Positions 1-6,994 of a stretch of 10,073 nucleotides of DNA are shown piece after piece. Both the position numbers and the translations under genes were made by a program. Source of the stretch: Prolixibacteraceae bacterium (GTDB taxonomy: Bacteria > Bacteroidota > Bacteroidia > Bacteroidales > Prolixibacteraceae); contig JAGODU010000143.1 of assembly GCA_017998095.1 (NCBI GenBank), positions 1 to 10,073 on the forward strand, written 5' to 3'. Numbering within the stretch: position 1 is the first letter of the stretch; every line of letters begins with the position of its first letter. Below the pieces are notes generated by a model. It saw only the letters and a program-made list of their open reading frames with translations, made no database searches and was not told where the DNA came from.

Positions 1-66
1 TTTTTGTATCGGAAAGTAACAATTAACATCAACGAATTACGCTTAATTTCGCAGCCGAGAAAATTA

Positions 67-765
67 CTACTGAGAAGAATATTTTTCAAACTCTCTTTGT
101 AGCAGTTTCCTTTTTACCTCACTACCATGCCCCGGCAAGAATATGCTGCAATTTGTTTTTAACAATTTTCCCCATTTCTCAACCATTTTGCTAACATCAT
201 CAGCATAAGGCGGAAATGCTGAATTTGAAAATACCCCAAACATTGCATCTCCCACTATTGCTATTTCTTCATCAACGATTATACTTATTGAATCTTTGGA
301 ATGCCCGGCCGTTTCAGTTATTCTTATATTGTTATATATTTGATATTCATTGTCAATTAAAATATCCGGTTCAAATGGTTCATAACCATATTTTTTAATC
401 CCAATGTTTTGTCCCAATCGTGCAATGATCCTGGTAAAGAAAAGTGTTCCATTGGGTAATTGATAATAACCACTTTTTACAGATTCTTCTGATTCCCTTG
501 ATGTTATTATCTTGCAACCACTTATCTCCTTTATTCTTTTTGCTGTCTGGCAATGGTCATAATGTGTATGTGTTAAAATCAGGTAAGTAATATCTTCAAG
601 TGATATTTTCAATCTGTTTAAATTTTTCTGCAACCTCTTAAATGCTGATTGTTTTCCGGTGTCTACCAGAATAAAATCGACCCCGGATTCAATAAGATAA
701 ACGTTACTTCTACCCGATAATAATTGATAAATATTGCAGTTGTTTTTGCTAAGCCACTTTTTCAT
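67..765 (-). CDS. MBL-fold metallo-hydrolase
   Basis: This is a metallo-beta-lactamase-superfamily hydrolase of about 232 residues. No signal peptide is visible, so it is probably cytoplasmic. The metal-binding motif THTHYDH gives H66, H68, D70 and H71, counted from the ATG at 765. It is followed by AGHS (H155), GDAMFG (D173, the bridging aspartate position) and PGHG (H213). The full dinuclear-metal ligand set is therefore present and the enzyme should be active. The length is typical of stand-alone MBL hydrolases of the glyoxalase II-like or lactonase-like type; the substrate cannot be read from the sequence. An in-frame TTG at 771 would add two residues, but I prefer the ATG at 765, which begins MKKWLSKNN. 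It lies 52 nt downstream of the DUF1593 gene on the same strand with no terminator-like hairpin between them, so co-transcription is likely. Family assignment is firm; function is unknown. Confidence 0.88.
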   Translation of the reverse strand: MKKWLSKNNCNIYQLLSGRSNVYLIESGVDFILVDTGKQSAFKRLQKNLNRLKISLEDITYLILTHTHYDHCQTAKRIKEISGCKIITSRESEESVKSGYYQLPNGTLFFTRIIARLGQNIGIKKYGYEPFEPDILIDNEYQIYNNIRITETAGHSKDSISIIVDEEIAIVGDAMFGVFSNSAFPPYADDVSKMVEKWGKLLKTNCSIFLPGHGSEVKRKLLQREFEKYSSQ

Positions 766-817
766 TCTCAAATCAGGCGTTTTAGTAATACAATCAGTTT
801 TTACTAATTTATTTACA

Positions 818-2242
818 TCAAGGTTTAATGTTTACAATAATCCTTTTATAACTTGATAATTGCGGACTTCCTTTATCTGTCACCTTCAGAATAAAATGTG
901 CTGTCTCTTCTTTATCTACTTTTGGTGCAACTATATAAACTCCATGGGTATTTTCTGATCCTTCTACCGGAATAAACTTTTTATATGTTCCGGCCTCCGG
1001 ATAGTTAAACCACAAGAAACTGAAACTATCTCCATCAGGATCAGTTGTATTGAAAGCATCTAAGGTAAATCCTTCACCTGATTTAACTGTTATTTCTCCT
1101 GATAATGCCGGATCAATAACCGGCTGATGGTTAGCTTCTTCAAATGATTTTGTACACCAATCCATCCTGGCTGCAAAATCATTTTGAAAATCATCTCTCC
1201 AACGCCATAGAGTTACTCTGAAATCATTAAATTCTGTCTTATCCTGTTTGATACTTCTTCCAAAATCATTATGCATATATGGTTTGTAAACATCGATGGT
1301 ATTTGTCCAAATCTTTCTTGTTTCGGCTTCATTCGGCACTCCCGAATATCCTTTTTTATGATTGGCAAAATCAGGTTTGTAAAGTTCATATCTTCCACCC
1401 CAGCCTCCCCATTCAGGATGCTCAGCATCGTTTAACCCATTGGGTATTAATGATAGAAATGATGGCGTGTCTCCTTCCATTCCCCATGCTACATCAGGAT
1501 AAGAGGCTCCCAGAGGACCATGCTTCTGTTGAATATTTTTTGTAATCCAACTATTGCTTATAGTTTCATTATTTATTCCGTCAATGTAAGTGTTTATTGT
1601 ACTCCATGTTGCACTGCCGTAATCATCTCCGGGACTAACGATATAAAATAATTCAGGGAAATTGTTTCTGATCCATATACCACTGTCATCCTGATCAGAA
1701 ATAGCATAAACCCTCAGCTTAGAAATTAATTGTTTCGCTTCTTTCTCCGTTTTTGTATTCTTGATTTTATATAAAGCCTGAGCTAAAGTATTTGATCCTC
1801 CCCATATTGATACCCATAAAGGACGATCATCTTTATTTTCAAGCTCTTTAATTATCCATTCCGACCCTTCCGTGTCTTCCCCCTTACCTACTCCAAGCAT
1901 TCCATATTTCGGAATACCTTGCTTTACAAGTGATAACAAATATCCGGCTTCCGAATAACCTGGCTTGTGTTTTATAAGATTGGGCTGAACCTTAGCATAT
2001 TCTTTAATCAACTTCACCACCGATTCAGGATTAACCATCGTCTTGTGCCAACAAGATGTAGTGGCAACTATTCCTTTTATATCAATTTCATTTGAATATA
2101 ACAGCAATCTAACTATAGATTGTGTATCATCAGGATCAGCTTCTATATCTGTTAATATTATTACTCTGTTTTTATTATTTTCTTGTCCATATAATGAACT
2201 GAAGGACAAGAATAAGGCAAGTAAAATGGCTAAATGTTTCAT
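818..2242 (-). CDS. Exported DUF1593 / Sde182-like, nucleoside-hydrolase-like protein
   Basis: This 474-residue protein begins with a classic signal peptide: MKH, then a hydrophobic run, with likely cleavage after LYG at about residue 19. It is therefore periplasmic or further exported. Residues ~26-300 match the DUF1593 family, which has a nucleoside-hydrolase-like fold. The acidic cluster TDIEADPDD (D32, D36, D38, D39) sits where nucleoside hydrolases bind calcium, and WGGWGGRYELY is a further family-typical segment. Residues ~375-474 form an Ig/cadherin-like beta domain (DPDGDSFSFLW, then a strand-rich end) like the C-terminal domain of the Saccharophagus protein Sde182, which is annotated as cellulose-binding. 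The length is normal and the gene is intact. Family knowledge supports a role with extracellular carbohydrate, but no reaction is established, and cellulose binding here is inference. It is transcribed divergently from the GH3 gene from a well-matched Bacteroidetes promoter and probably leads a two-gene unit with the MBL gene. Confidence 0.9.
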   Translation of the reverse strand: MKHLAILLALFLSFSSLYGQENNKNRVIILTDIEADPDDTQSIVRLLLYSNEIDIKGIVATTSCWHKTMVNPESVVKLIKEYAKVQPNLIKHKPGYSEAGYLLSLVKQGIPKYGMLGVGKGEDTEGSEWIIKELENKDDRPLWVSIWGGSNTLAQALYKIKNTKTEKEAKQLISKLRVYAISDQDDSGIWIRNNFPELFYIVSPGDDYGSATWSTINTYIDGINNETISNSWITKNIQQKHGPLGASYPDVAWGMEGDTPSFLSLIPNGLNDAEHPEWGGWGGRYELYKPDFANHKKGYSGVPNEAETRKIWTNTIDVYKPYMHNDFGRSIKQDKTEFNDFRVTLWRWRDDFQNDFAARMDWCTKSFEEANHQPVIDPALSGEITVKSGEGFTLDAFNTTDPDGDSFSFLWFNYPEAGTYKKFIPVEGSENTHGVYIVAPKVDKEETAHFILKVTDKGSPQLSSYKRIIVNIKP

Positions 2243-2391
2243 GATTCCTGTATTTTGTAATCTCTAATCAAAGTTATCATTATCGTTAAAACTTACAAAC
2301 TCTTTTATTTTCAAGGTTTTTTTATTAATTATGCTTTTTATAGGTGTGTTAGGGTTTAAAAAATATTCAACTGGTTTAAAATTAATTAATT
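2243..2391. promoter_or_regulatory. Divergent intergenic regulatory region between DUF1593 and GH3 genes
   Basis: This 149-bp, strongly AT-rich spacer separates two divergently transcribed exported-protein genes. The minus-strand promoter lies at 2269-2299. For the plus-strand GH3 gene no perfect -7 box was found. TAGGTGTG near 2341-2348 is one mismatch from TAnnTTTG but has no convincing -33 partner, so the GH3 promoter is uncertain. The leader just before the GH3 ATG is A/T-only (AATTAATTAATT) with no Shine-Dalgarno, which is usual in this phylum. Confidence 0.5.
2269..2299 (-). promoter_or_regulatory. Bacteroidetes-type promoter for the DUF1593 gene
   Basis: On the minus strand a -33 element TTTG (2299-2296) is followed by 19 nt and then TAACTTTG (2276-2269). 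This matches the known Bacteroidetes consensus TTTG-N19-21-TAnnTTTG exactly. Transcription would start roughly 7 nt downstream, leaving a leader of about 20 nt before the ATG at 2242. The match is seen directly; activity is inferred. Confidence 0.75.
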
Positions 2392-4620
2392 ATGCTTAGA
2401 AATATCTTAATTATTGTTGTATTACTGGCTATTTCTCCATTATATACGATTGGTCAGGTTAGTAAAGCTGTTTATCTTGACGATGCGAAGCCTTTAAATG
2501 AACGTATTGAAGATGCACTGTCGCGCATGACTGTAGAGGAAAAGGTCAATATGCTTCATGCTCAGTCAAAATTCAGCTCTGCCGGTGTTCCTCGTCTTGG
2601 TATTCCTGAGCTTTGGACAACCGACGGTCCTCATGGTATTCGTCCTGAAGTTTTATGGGATGAATGGAATCAGGCAGGCTGGACCAATGATTCAAGTTTT
2701 GCATTTCCTGCTCTTACTTGCCTTGCTGCTACATGGAATGAAGATATTTCATACTTATATGGAAAATCTCTTGGTGAAGAGGCTAGATACAGAAAGAAAG
2801 ATGTTCTCCTTGGTCCCGGTGTTAATATTTACCGTTCACCTTTAAACGGTCGTAATTTTGAGTATATGGGTGAAGACCCATACCTTGCTTCTGAAATGGT
2901 TGTACCCTATATTCATGGAGTCCAGGAAAATGGAGTGGCTGCTTGTGTAAAACACTTTGCCCTTAATAATCAGGAAACTGACCGCTTTGCTGTTGATGTA
3001 ATTGTTGACGATCGTGCTTTATATGAAATTTATCTTCCTGCTTTTAAGGCAGCTGTACAAAAAGGCAATGCATGGGCGATAATGGGTGCATACAATAAAT
3101 ACAAAGGGATTCAGTGCTGCCATAACCCCTATTTGCTTATTGATATCCTTCGCAAAGAATGGGGTTTTAAAGGAACTGTTTATTCTGACTGGGGCGGAGT
3201 TCATAATACCCGTGAAGCAATTTTTAATGGCCTTGATATTGAATTCGGAACCTGGATTCCCGGACCTCTGGTCGATTCAGTAAACTTCTACAACAATTTT
3301 TATCTTGCAAAACCATACCTCGATCTTATTTATAAAGGTGAAGTTGGTACAAAGGAACTTGACGATAAAGTAAGAAATATCTTGAAGCTCATTTTCCTTA
3401 CTTCAATGAATAAAAACAGACCATTTGGTTCTATGGTAAGCGAGGAACATTCAAAAGCAGGTCTTAAAATAGCTCAGGAAGGTATTGTCCTTTTGAAAAA
3501 CACCAATAATTTACTCCCAATAGATTTAAGTAAAACTAAAAAAATAGCCGTAATTGGTGAGAATGCTGTTAAAATGATGACTGTTGGTGGTGGAAGCTCT
3601 TCATTAAAAGTTAAATATGAGATATCTCCTCTCGATGGTCTTAAAAAAAGAGTTGGTAAACAGGTTGAAGTAATCTACGCCCGTGGATATGTTGGTGAAA
3701 ACGAAGGTGAATATGACGGAGTGAAAGCTAATCAGGATATTTCAGAAAGCAGACCTGCCGAAGCTTTAATTGAAGAAGCTTGTAATTTTGCGAAAGATGC
3801 TGATTACGTTATCTTTTTCGGAGGCTTGAATAAAAACAGGTATCAGGATAGCGAAGATTCAGATAGAAAATCTCTTGCTCTCCCTTATAATCAGGATAAT
3901 GTGATAAGTGCTTTAAGCAAGGTAAATAAAAACCTTATTGTAGTCAATATTTCAGGTAACGCCGTTTCAATGCCTTGGGTAAATGAAGTTCCGGTAATTA
4001 TCCAGGGATGGTTTTTAGGCTCAGAATCAGGAACTGCTTTAGCTTCTGTATTGGTTGGAGATATTAATCCTTCAGGAAAATTGCCTTTTACTTTTCCTGT
4101 TAAACTTGAAGATAATTCAGCTCATTCTTTGGGCGAGTTTCCAGGTAAAGATTTAAAAGTTTCTTATACTGAGGGCATTTATGTTGGTTACAGATGGTTT
4201 GACCTTAAAAACATAAAACCATTATTCAGCTTTGGACACGGTTTAAGCTATACTACTTTTGAATATGATAAGCTGAATACCAATAAAAAGTCAATGGCTC
4301 TTTCAGATAGTATAATTGTTTCGGTTAATGTTAAAAATACAGGCAAAAGACAAGGCTCAGAGGTTGTTCAGCTTTATATCAGCGATTTAAAATCGTCTCT
4401 CCCCCGCCCTGTTAAAGAACTTAAGGGATTTGAAAAGATTACTCTCCAACCCGGAGAAACAAAGACAGTTTCTTTCACTGTCAATAAATCAGATCTTAGC
4501 TTTTTCGACCCCGTTAAACACGATTGGGTAGCTGAACCAGGTGATTTTGAAGCTATAATAGGTTCTTCTTCTTCAGATATAAGAGGTAAAGCCGGCTTTA
4601 ATGTTAAAGTAAACCCATAA
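2392..4620 (+). CDS. Exported glycoside hydrolase family 3 (beta-glucosidase-like)
   Basis: This is a 742-residue retaining GH3 enzyme that removes terminal beta-linked sugars from oligosaccharides. A signal peptide (MLRN, then a hydrophobic run to TIG at ~21) without a lipobox places it in the periplasm or outside. The GH3 N-terminal TIM barrel spans ~35-330. It contains DGPHG (D78, substrate-binding aspartate), the KH pair (K187-H188) and SDWGG with the expected nucleophile D266. The GH3 C-terminal domain (~365-600) contains SEDSDR, where E488 is the likely acid/base. A fibronectin-III-like domain follows at ~655-735. The length is close to BglX-type enzymes (~765) and nothing is truncated. 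Where many relatives have ExEGxDR, this one reads DSEDSDR; the second glutamate is kept. Substrate (glucoside or xyloside) cannot be told from sequence alone. The acyltransferase gene follows after 26 nt, so the two are probably co-transcribed. Confidence 0.93.
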   Translation: MLRNILIIVVLLAISPLYTIGQVSKAVYLDDAKPLNERIEDALSRMTVEEKVNMLHAQSKFSSAGVPRLGIPELWTTDGPHGIRPEVLWDEWNQAGWTNDSSFAFPALTCLAATWNEDISYLYGKSLGEEARYRKKDVLLGPGVNIYRSPLNGRNFEYMGEDPYLASEMVVPYIHGVQENGVAACVKHFALNNQETDRFAVDVIVDDRALYEIYLPAFKAAVQKGNAWAIMGAYNKYKGIQCCHNPYLLIDILRKEWGFKGTVYSDWGGVHNTREAIFNGLDIEFGTWIPGPLVDSVNFYNNFYLAKPYLDLIYKGEVGTKELDDKVRNILKLIFLTSMNKNRPFGSMVSEEHSKAGLKIAQEGIVLLKNTNNLLPIDLSKTKKIAVIGENAVKMMTVGGGSSSLKVKYEISPLDGLKKRVGKQVEVIYARGYVGENEGEYDGVKANQDISESRPAEALIEEACNFAKDADYVIFFGGLNKNRYQDSEDSDRKSLALPYNQDNVISALSKVNKNLIVVNISGNAVSMPWVNEVPVIIQGWFLGSESGTALASVLVGDINPSGKLPFTFPVKLEDNSAHSLGEFPGKDLKVSYTEGIYVGYRWFDLKNIKPLFSFGHGLSYTTFEYDKLNTNKKSMALSDSIIVSVNVKNTGKRQGSEVVQLYISDLKSSLPRPVKELKGFEKITLQPGETKTVSFTVNKSDLSFFDPVKHDWVAEPGDFEAIIGSSSSDIRGKAGFNVKVNP

Positions 4621-4646
4621 AGTCTTATACTTTTAAATCTATTAAA

Positions 4647-5813
4647 ATGAACTCTAATAGTGTTGTTTCTACAGGATTTTCCGATTCAAAAACCCATTAT
4701 GAAATACTTGATGGCTTGCGTGGTGTTGCTGCGGTTATGGTTGTTATGTTTCATATTCTTGAAACCTTTACTAACGGCGATCACTCCAAACAAATCATCA
4801 ATCACGGCTATCTGGCAGTTGATTTTTTCTTTGTCCTGTCGGGCTTTGTAATTGGCTATGCCTATGACGACCGCTGGGGTAAAATGACTATAGGCGGATT
4901 CTTTAAAAGACGTCTTATCCGACTGCATCCAATGATAATAATTGGAATGCTGGTTGGGGCAGTAACTTTTTATTTTCAGGCTAGCTCTTTTTTTCCGGCA
5001 ATTGAATCAACTCCCTTCTGGAAGTTTTTACTTGTCATGATTATTGGATTTACCCTTATTCCCGTTCCAACTTCATTAGACATTAGAGGCTGGTCAGAAA
5101 TGCATCCATTAAACGGTCCGGCATGGTCACTTTTCTTTGAATATATAGCAAATATTCTGTATGCTCTTTTTATACGTAAATTTTCAAAAACAGTTCTTTC
5201 AATCCTTGTCTTCATTTCCGGATGTGCCCTCATTCACCTTGCAGTTACAAGTCCTAATGGGGATGTTATTGGAGGATGGTCTCTTGAACCTCAGCAATTC
5301 AGAATAGGAATTACCCGTTTGCTTTATCCATTCTTCGCCGGATTATTATTATCTCGTATTTGTAAACCGGGAAAAATTAAATATGCTTTTCTTTGGAGCA
5401 GTTTAATTCTAATAGTAATGCTTGCTATGCCCAGAATCGGAGGATCTCAATTATGGATGAACGGTATTTATGATTCAATGACAATTATTTTTGTTTTCCC
5501 GCTTATAGTTTACATGGGAGCAAGTGGAAATGTAAAAGGTAATTTTTCATCTAAACTAAGCAAATTCCTTGGGGATATCTCATATCCGATTTATATAATA
5601 CATTACCCTTTGATTTATTTGTACATGGCCTGGGTTGCCAATAATAAGGAATTCATAGACAGTCAATCCGCTTATTCTGTAATTGTATTAATTCTGGTAT
5701 CAATTTCTGTACTGGTAGTTTCAATTGCCGGAGCCTGGATTTGCGTTAAATTTTACGACATCCCAGTCAGAAAGTGGTTATCCAAGCGGTTTATGTCAAA
5801 TTCAGCAAAATAG
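4647..5813 (+). CDS. Acyltransferase family 3 membrane protein (OafA/YrhL-like)
   Basis: This 388-residue polytopic inner-membrane protein of the acyltransferase-3 family has about ten hydrophobic segments. Members transfer acetyl or other acyl groups to sugars in O-antigen, exopolysaccharide, peptidoglycan or secondary metabolites. The diagnostic N-terminal block is present: DGLRGVAA at 22-29, then the conserved histidine H36 in VMFH. DFFFVLSGFVIG and FKRRLIRLHPM follow, matching the family's FFxLSGF and RRxxRxxP signatures. It appears complete and has no fused SGNH domain, unlike many O-antigen acetylases. The ATG at 4647 is 26 nt after the GH3 stop, with no hairpin between, which suggests an operon. 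Possible acceptors include a surface glycan or a glycan processed by the upstream GH3; both are inference. The family call is strong, the acceptor unknown. Confidence 0.9.
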   Translation: MNSNSVVSTGFSDSKTHYEILDGLRGVAAVMVVMFHILETFTNGDHSKQIINHGYLAVDFFFVLSGFVIGYAYDDRWGKMTIGGFFKRRLIRLHPMIIIGMLVGAVTFYFQASSFFPAIESTPFWKFLLVMIIGFTLIPVPTSLDIRGWSEMHPLNGPAWSLFFEYIANILYALFIRKFSKTVLSILVFISGCALIHLAVTSPNGDVIGGWSLEPQQFRIGITRLLYPFFAGLLLSRICKPGKIKYAFLWSSLILIVMLAMPRIGGSQLWMNGIYDSMTIIFVFPLIVYMGASGNVKGNFSSKLSKFLGDISYPIYIIHYPLIYLYMAWVANNKEFIDSQSAYSVIVLILVSISVLVVSIAGAWICVKFYDIPVRKWLSKRFMSNSAK

Positions 5814-5857
5814 TATCAATAGCAGATTTGTATTGTTAGGTTTATATTTTCAATATG

Positions 5858-5961
5858 ACCAAAGTATAACCAGCGCTATACCAAGGCCTACCCAAACACC
5901 ATAAGAAAGTTTGCTTATGGTGTTTGGGTAGGCCTTGGTATAGCGCTGATTGGTATTTGGT
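5858..5961. repeat. Long inverted repeat: perfect 35-bp arms, 8-nt loop, extended imperfect arms
   Basis: Left arm 5871-5905 (begins CAGCGCTATACC, ends CACCATAAG) is the exact reverse complement of right arm 5914-5948; the 8-nt loop AAAGTTTG occupies 5906-5913. Beyond the perfect core the symmetry continues with mismatches: ACCAAA at 5858-5863 mirrors TTTGGT at 5956-5961, giving ~48-nt imperfect arms. No U-tract follows on either strand, so it is not a textbook intrinsic terminator, although it could still stop or stabilise the upstream GH3-acyltransferase transcript. It could also be a small non-autonomous palindromic element, a protein-binding site or a fold-back assembly artefact. No target-site duplication was evident. 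Confidence 0.9.
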
Positions 5962-6013
5962 TTGTCTTTCGAATTATTAAAATGTGTTCTGAACTATTTT
6001 CCTTAAATCCTGT

Positions 6014-6021
6014 TATTTTTG
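6014..6021 (+). promoter_or_regulatory. Candidate -7 box for the CDF gene
   Basis: TATTTTTG matches the Bacteroidetes -7 consensus TAnnTTTG exactly and lies 19 nt before the ATG at 6041. No TTTG is found 19-21 nt upstream, so the -33 element is weak or absent. In such AT-rich DNA a chance match is possible. Confidence 0.4.
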
Positions 6022-6040
6022 ATATTTAAAGTTTATAAAT

Positions 6041-6937
6041 ATGCACGATCATCAAAATGAGCACATTGCTTCTAATAAGCTTAGCAATGCTTTCAAAATA
6101 GGCATAATCATCAATATAATCTTTGTTGTTATTGAAGCCTTCTATGGTTACTTGTCAAATTCAATGGCTCTTGTTGCGGATGCAGGTCATAACTTAAGTG
6201 ATGTAATGGCTTTGGTTTTTTCATGGATTGCCATAATTCTTTCCCGAAGGAAACCAACAAGTAAGTTTACTTACGGCTTTCGCAGGTCAACTATACTGAT
6301 TGCCCTTTTAAATACACTTCTTCTTTTGGCAGCTGTGGTAATTATCGCCCGGGAAGCAATTGGCAGAATTGGAAATCCTGTTGAAATAAAATCAGGAAGT
6401 GTGATTATTATAGCTTTAATAGGAATTTTAGTGAATGGTTTTACAGCCTGGCTTTTCCATAAAGATAAAAAGCATGACCTGAATGTAAAAAGTGCTTTTG
6501 TACATTTTGTTGCTGATGCTTTAGTGTCTATTGGGGTTGTAGTTGCAGGAGTTTTAATTTATCTGACCGGATTGGTATGGATAGATATTTTGGTTTCGTT
6601 TATAATAATAGTAGTTATTCTATATAGCACATATCATTTACTTATTGATTCAATTAACCTTGCCCTTGATGCTGTGCCTGAGCATATTGACATTGAAGGA
6701 GTAAGCAAATTATTAAAAGAACATGAAGAAGTAATAGGTTTTCATGATCTTCATATTTGGGCATTGGGAACTTCAGATACTGCATTGACTGTTCATCTGA
6801 CAACTAACAGGTTGACTGATGTTAATTTTATTACGGGAATTCAGGAAGAACTGGAAAAAAGTTTTGGAATAAGACATTCAACAATTCAGGTTGAATATGG
6901 AAATGGGGATAAGGAATGTGAGACCAGTTGCTTTTAA
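6041..6937 (+). CDS. Cation diffusion facilitator family transporter (CzcD/ZitB-like)
   Basis: This 298-residue inner-membrane antiporter exports divalent metal ions, most likely Zn2+ (possibly Cd2+ or Co2+), from the cytoplasm in exchange for protons. Six transmembrane segments occupy ~17-215. TM2 carries HNLSD (H50, D54) and TM5 carries HFVAD (H155, D159); these paired HxxxD motifs form the tetrahedral metal site of Zn-type CDF proteins. The short N-terminus is histidine-containing (MHDHQNEH). The loop between TM4 and TM5 is short but holds HKDKKHD. The cytoplasmic ferredoxin-like domain (~220-290) has FHDLHIWALG, the usual signature of the family, and the protein ends with a CETSC cysteine pair. 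Length and motifs are normal. It stands alone between the palindrome and a bidirectional terminator, so it is probably monocistronic. No metal-responsive regulator is nearby. Confidence 0.93.
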   Translation: MHDHQNEHIASNKLSNAFKIGIIINIIFVVIEAFYGYLSNSMALVADAGHNLSDVMALVFSWIAIILSRRKPTSKFTYGFRRSTILIALLNTLLLLAAVVIIAREAIGRIGNPVEIKSGSVIIIALIGILVNGFTAWLFHKDKKHDLNVKSAFVHFVADALVSIGVVVAGVLIYLTGLVWIDILVSFIIIVVILYSTYHLLIDSINLALDAVPEHIDIEGVSKLLKEHEEVIGFHDLHIWALGTSDTALTVHLTTNRLTDVNFITGIQEELEKSFGIRHSTIQVEYGNGDKECETSCF

Positions 6938-6949
6938 AAAAGGAATAAA

Positions 6950-6974
6950 AAAAGCCGGCAGTAAACCGGCTTTT
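6950..6974. terminator. Bidirectional intrinsic terminator between convergent genes
   Basis: AAAAGCCGG (6950-6958) pairs with CCGGCTTTT (6966-6974) around a 7-nt loop. On the plus strand the stem runs into TTTT-C-T; on the minus strand it runs into a longer T-rich run complementary to the A-tract at 6944-6953. It sits 12 nt after the CDF stop and 20 nt after the stop of the T9SS gene on the other strand, so it can serve both. Confidence 0.85.
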
Positions 6975-6994
6975 CTATTTAAATATTTGAGTTA

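Larger units (their letters stand above)
5814..6040. other. Intergenic region with large palindrome upstream of CDF gene
   Basis: This 227-bp spacer between two same-strand genes contains no credible coding sequence. It holds a long perfect inverted repeat (5871-5948) in its middle and a candidate -7 box (6014-6021) near its right end. The remainder is AT-rich with no recognised element. Confidence 0.7.

Noticed and set aside
1..66. Possible terminator or gene end downstream of the MBL gene
   Set aside because: Only a weak 6-bp AT-rich pairing (AATTAA/TTAATT) is present, with no T-run; nothing can be supported.
766..771. TTG at 771 as the start of the MBL hydrolase
   Set aside because: An ATG two codons downstream (765) gives an equally complete protein, and no ribosome-binding signal favours the TTG.
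1279..1545. Plus-strand open frame antisense to the DUF1593 gene
   Set aside because: It lies wholly within a well-supported gene, has no promoter or family features, and its composition fits a complement shadow.
818..5813. Canonical polysaccharide utilization locus
   Set aside because: There is no SusC/SusD pair, sigma/anti-sigma pair or hybrid two-component regulator in the window, so the claim would rest on the GH3 and DUF1593 genes alone.
5858..5961. Palindrome as a classical intrinsic terminator
   Set aside because: No T-tract follows the stem on either strand and the stem is far longer than usual, so I list it as an inverted repeat rather than a terminator.
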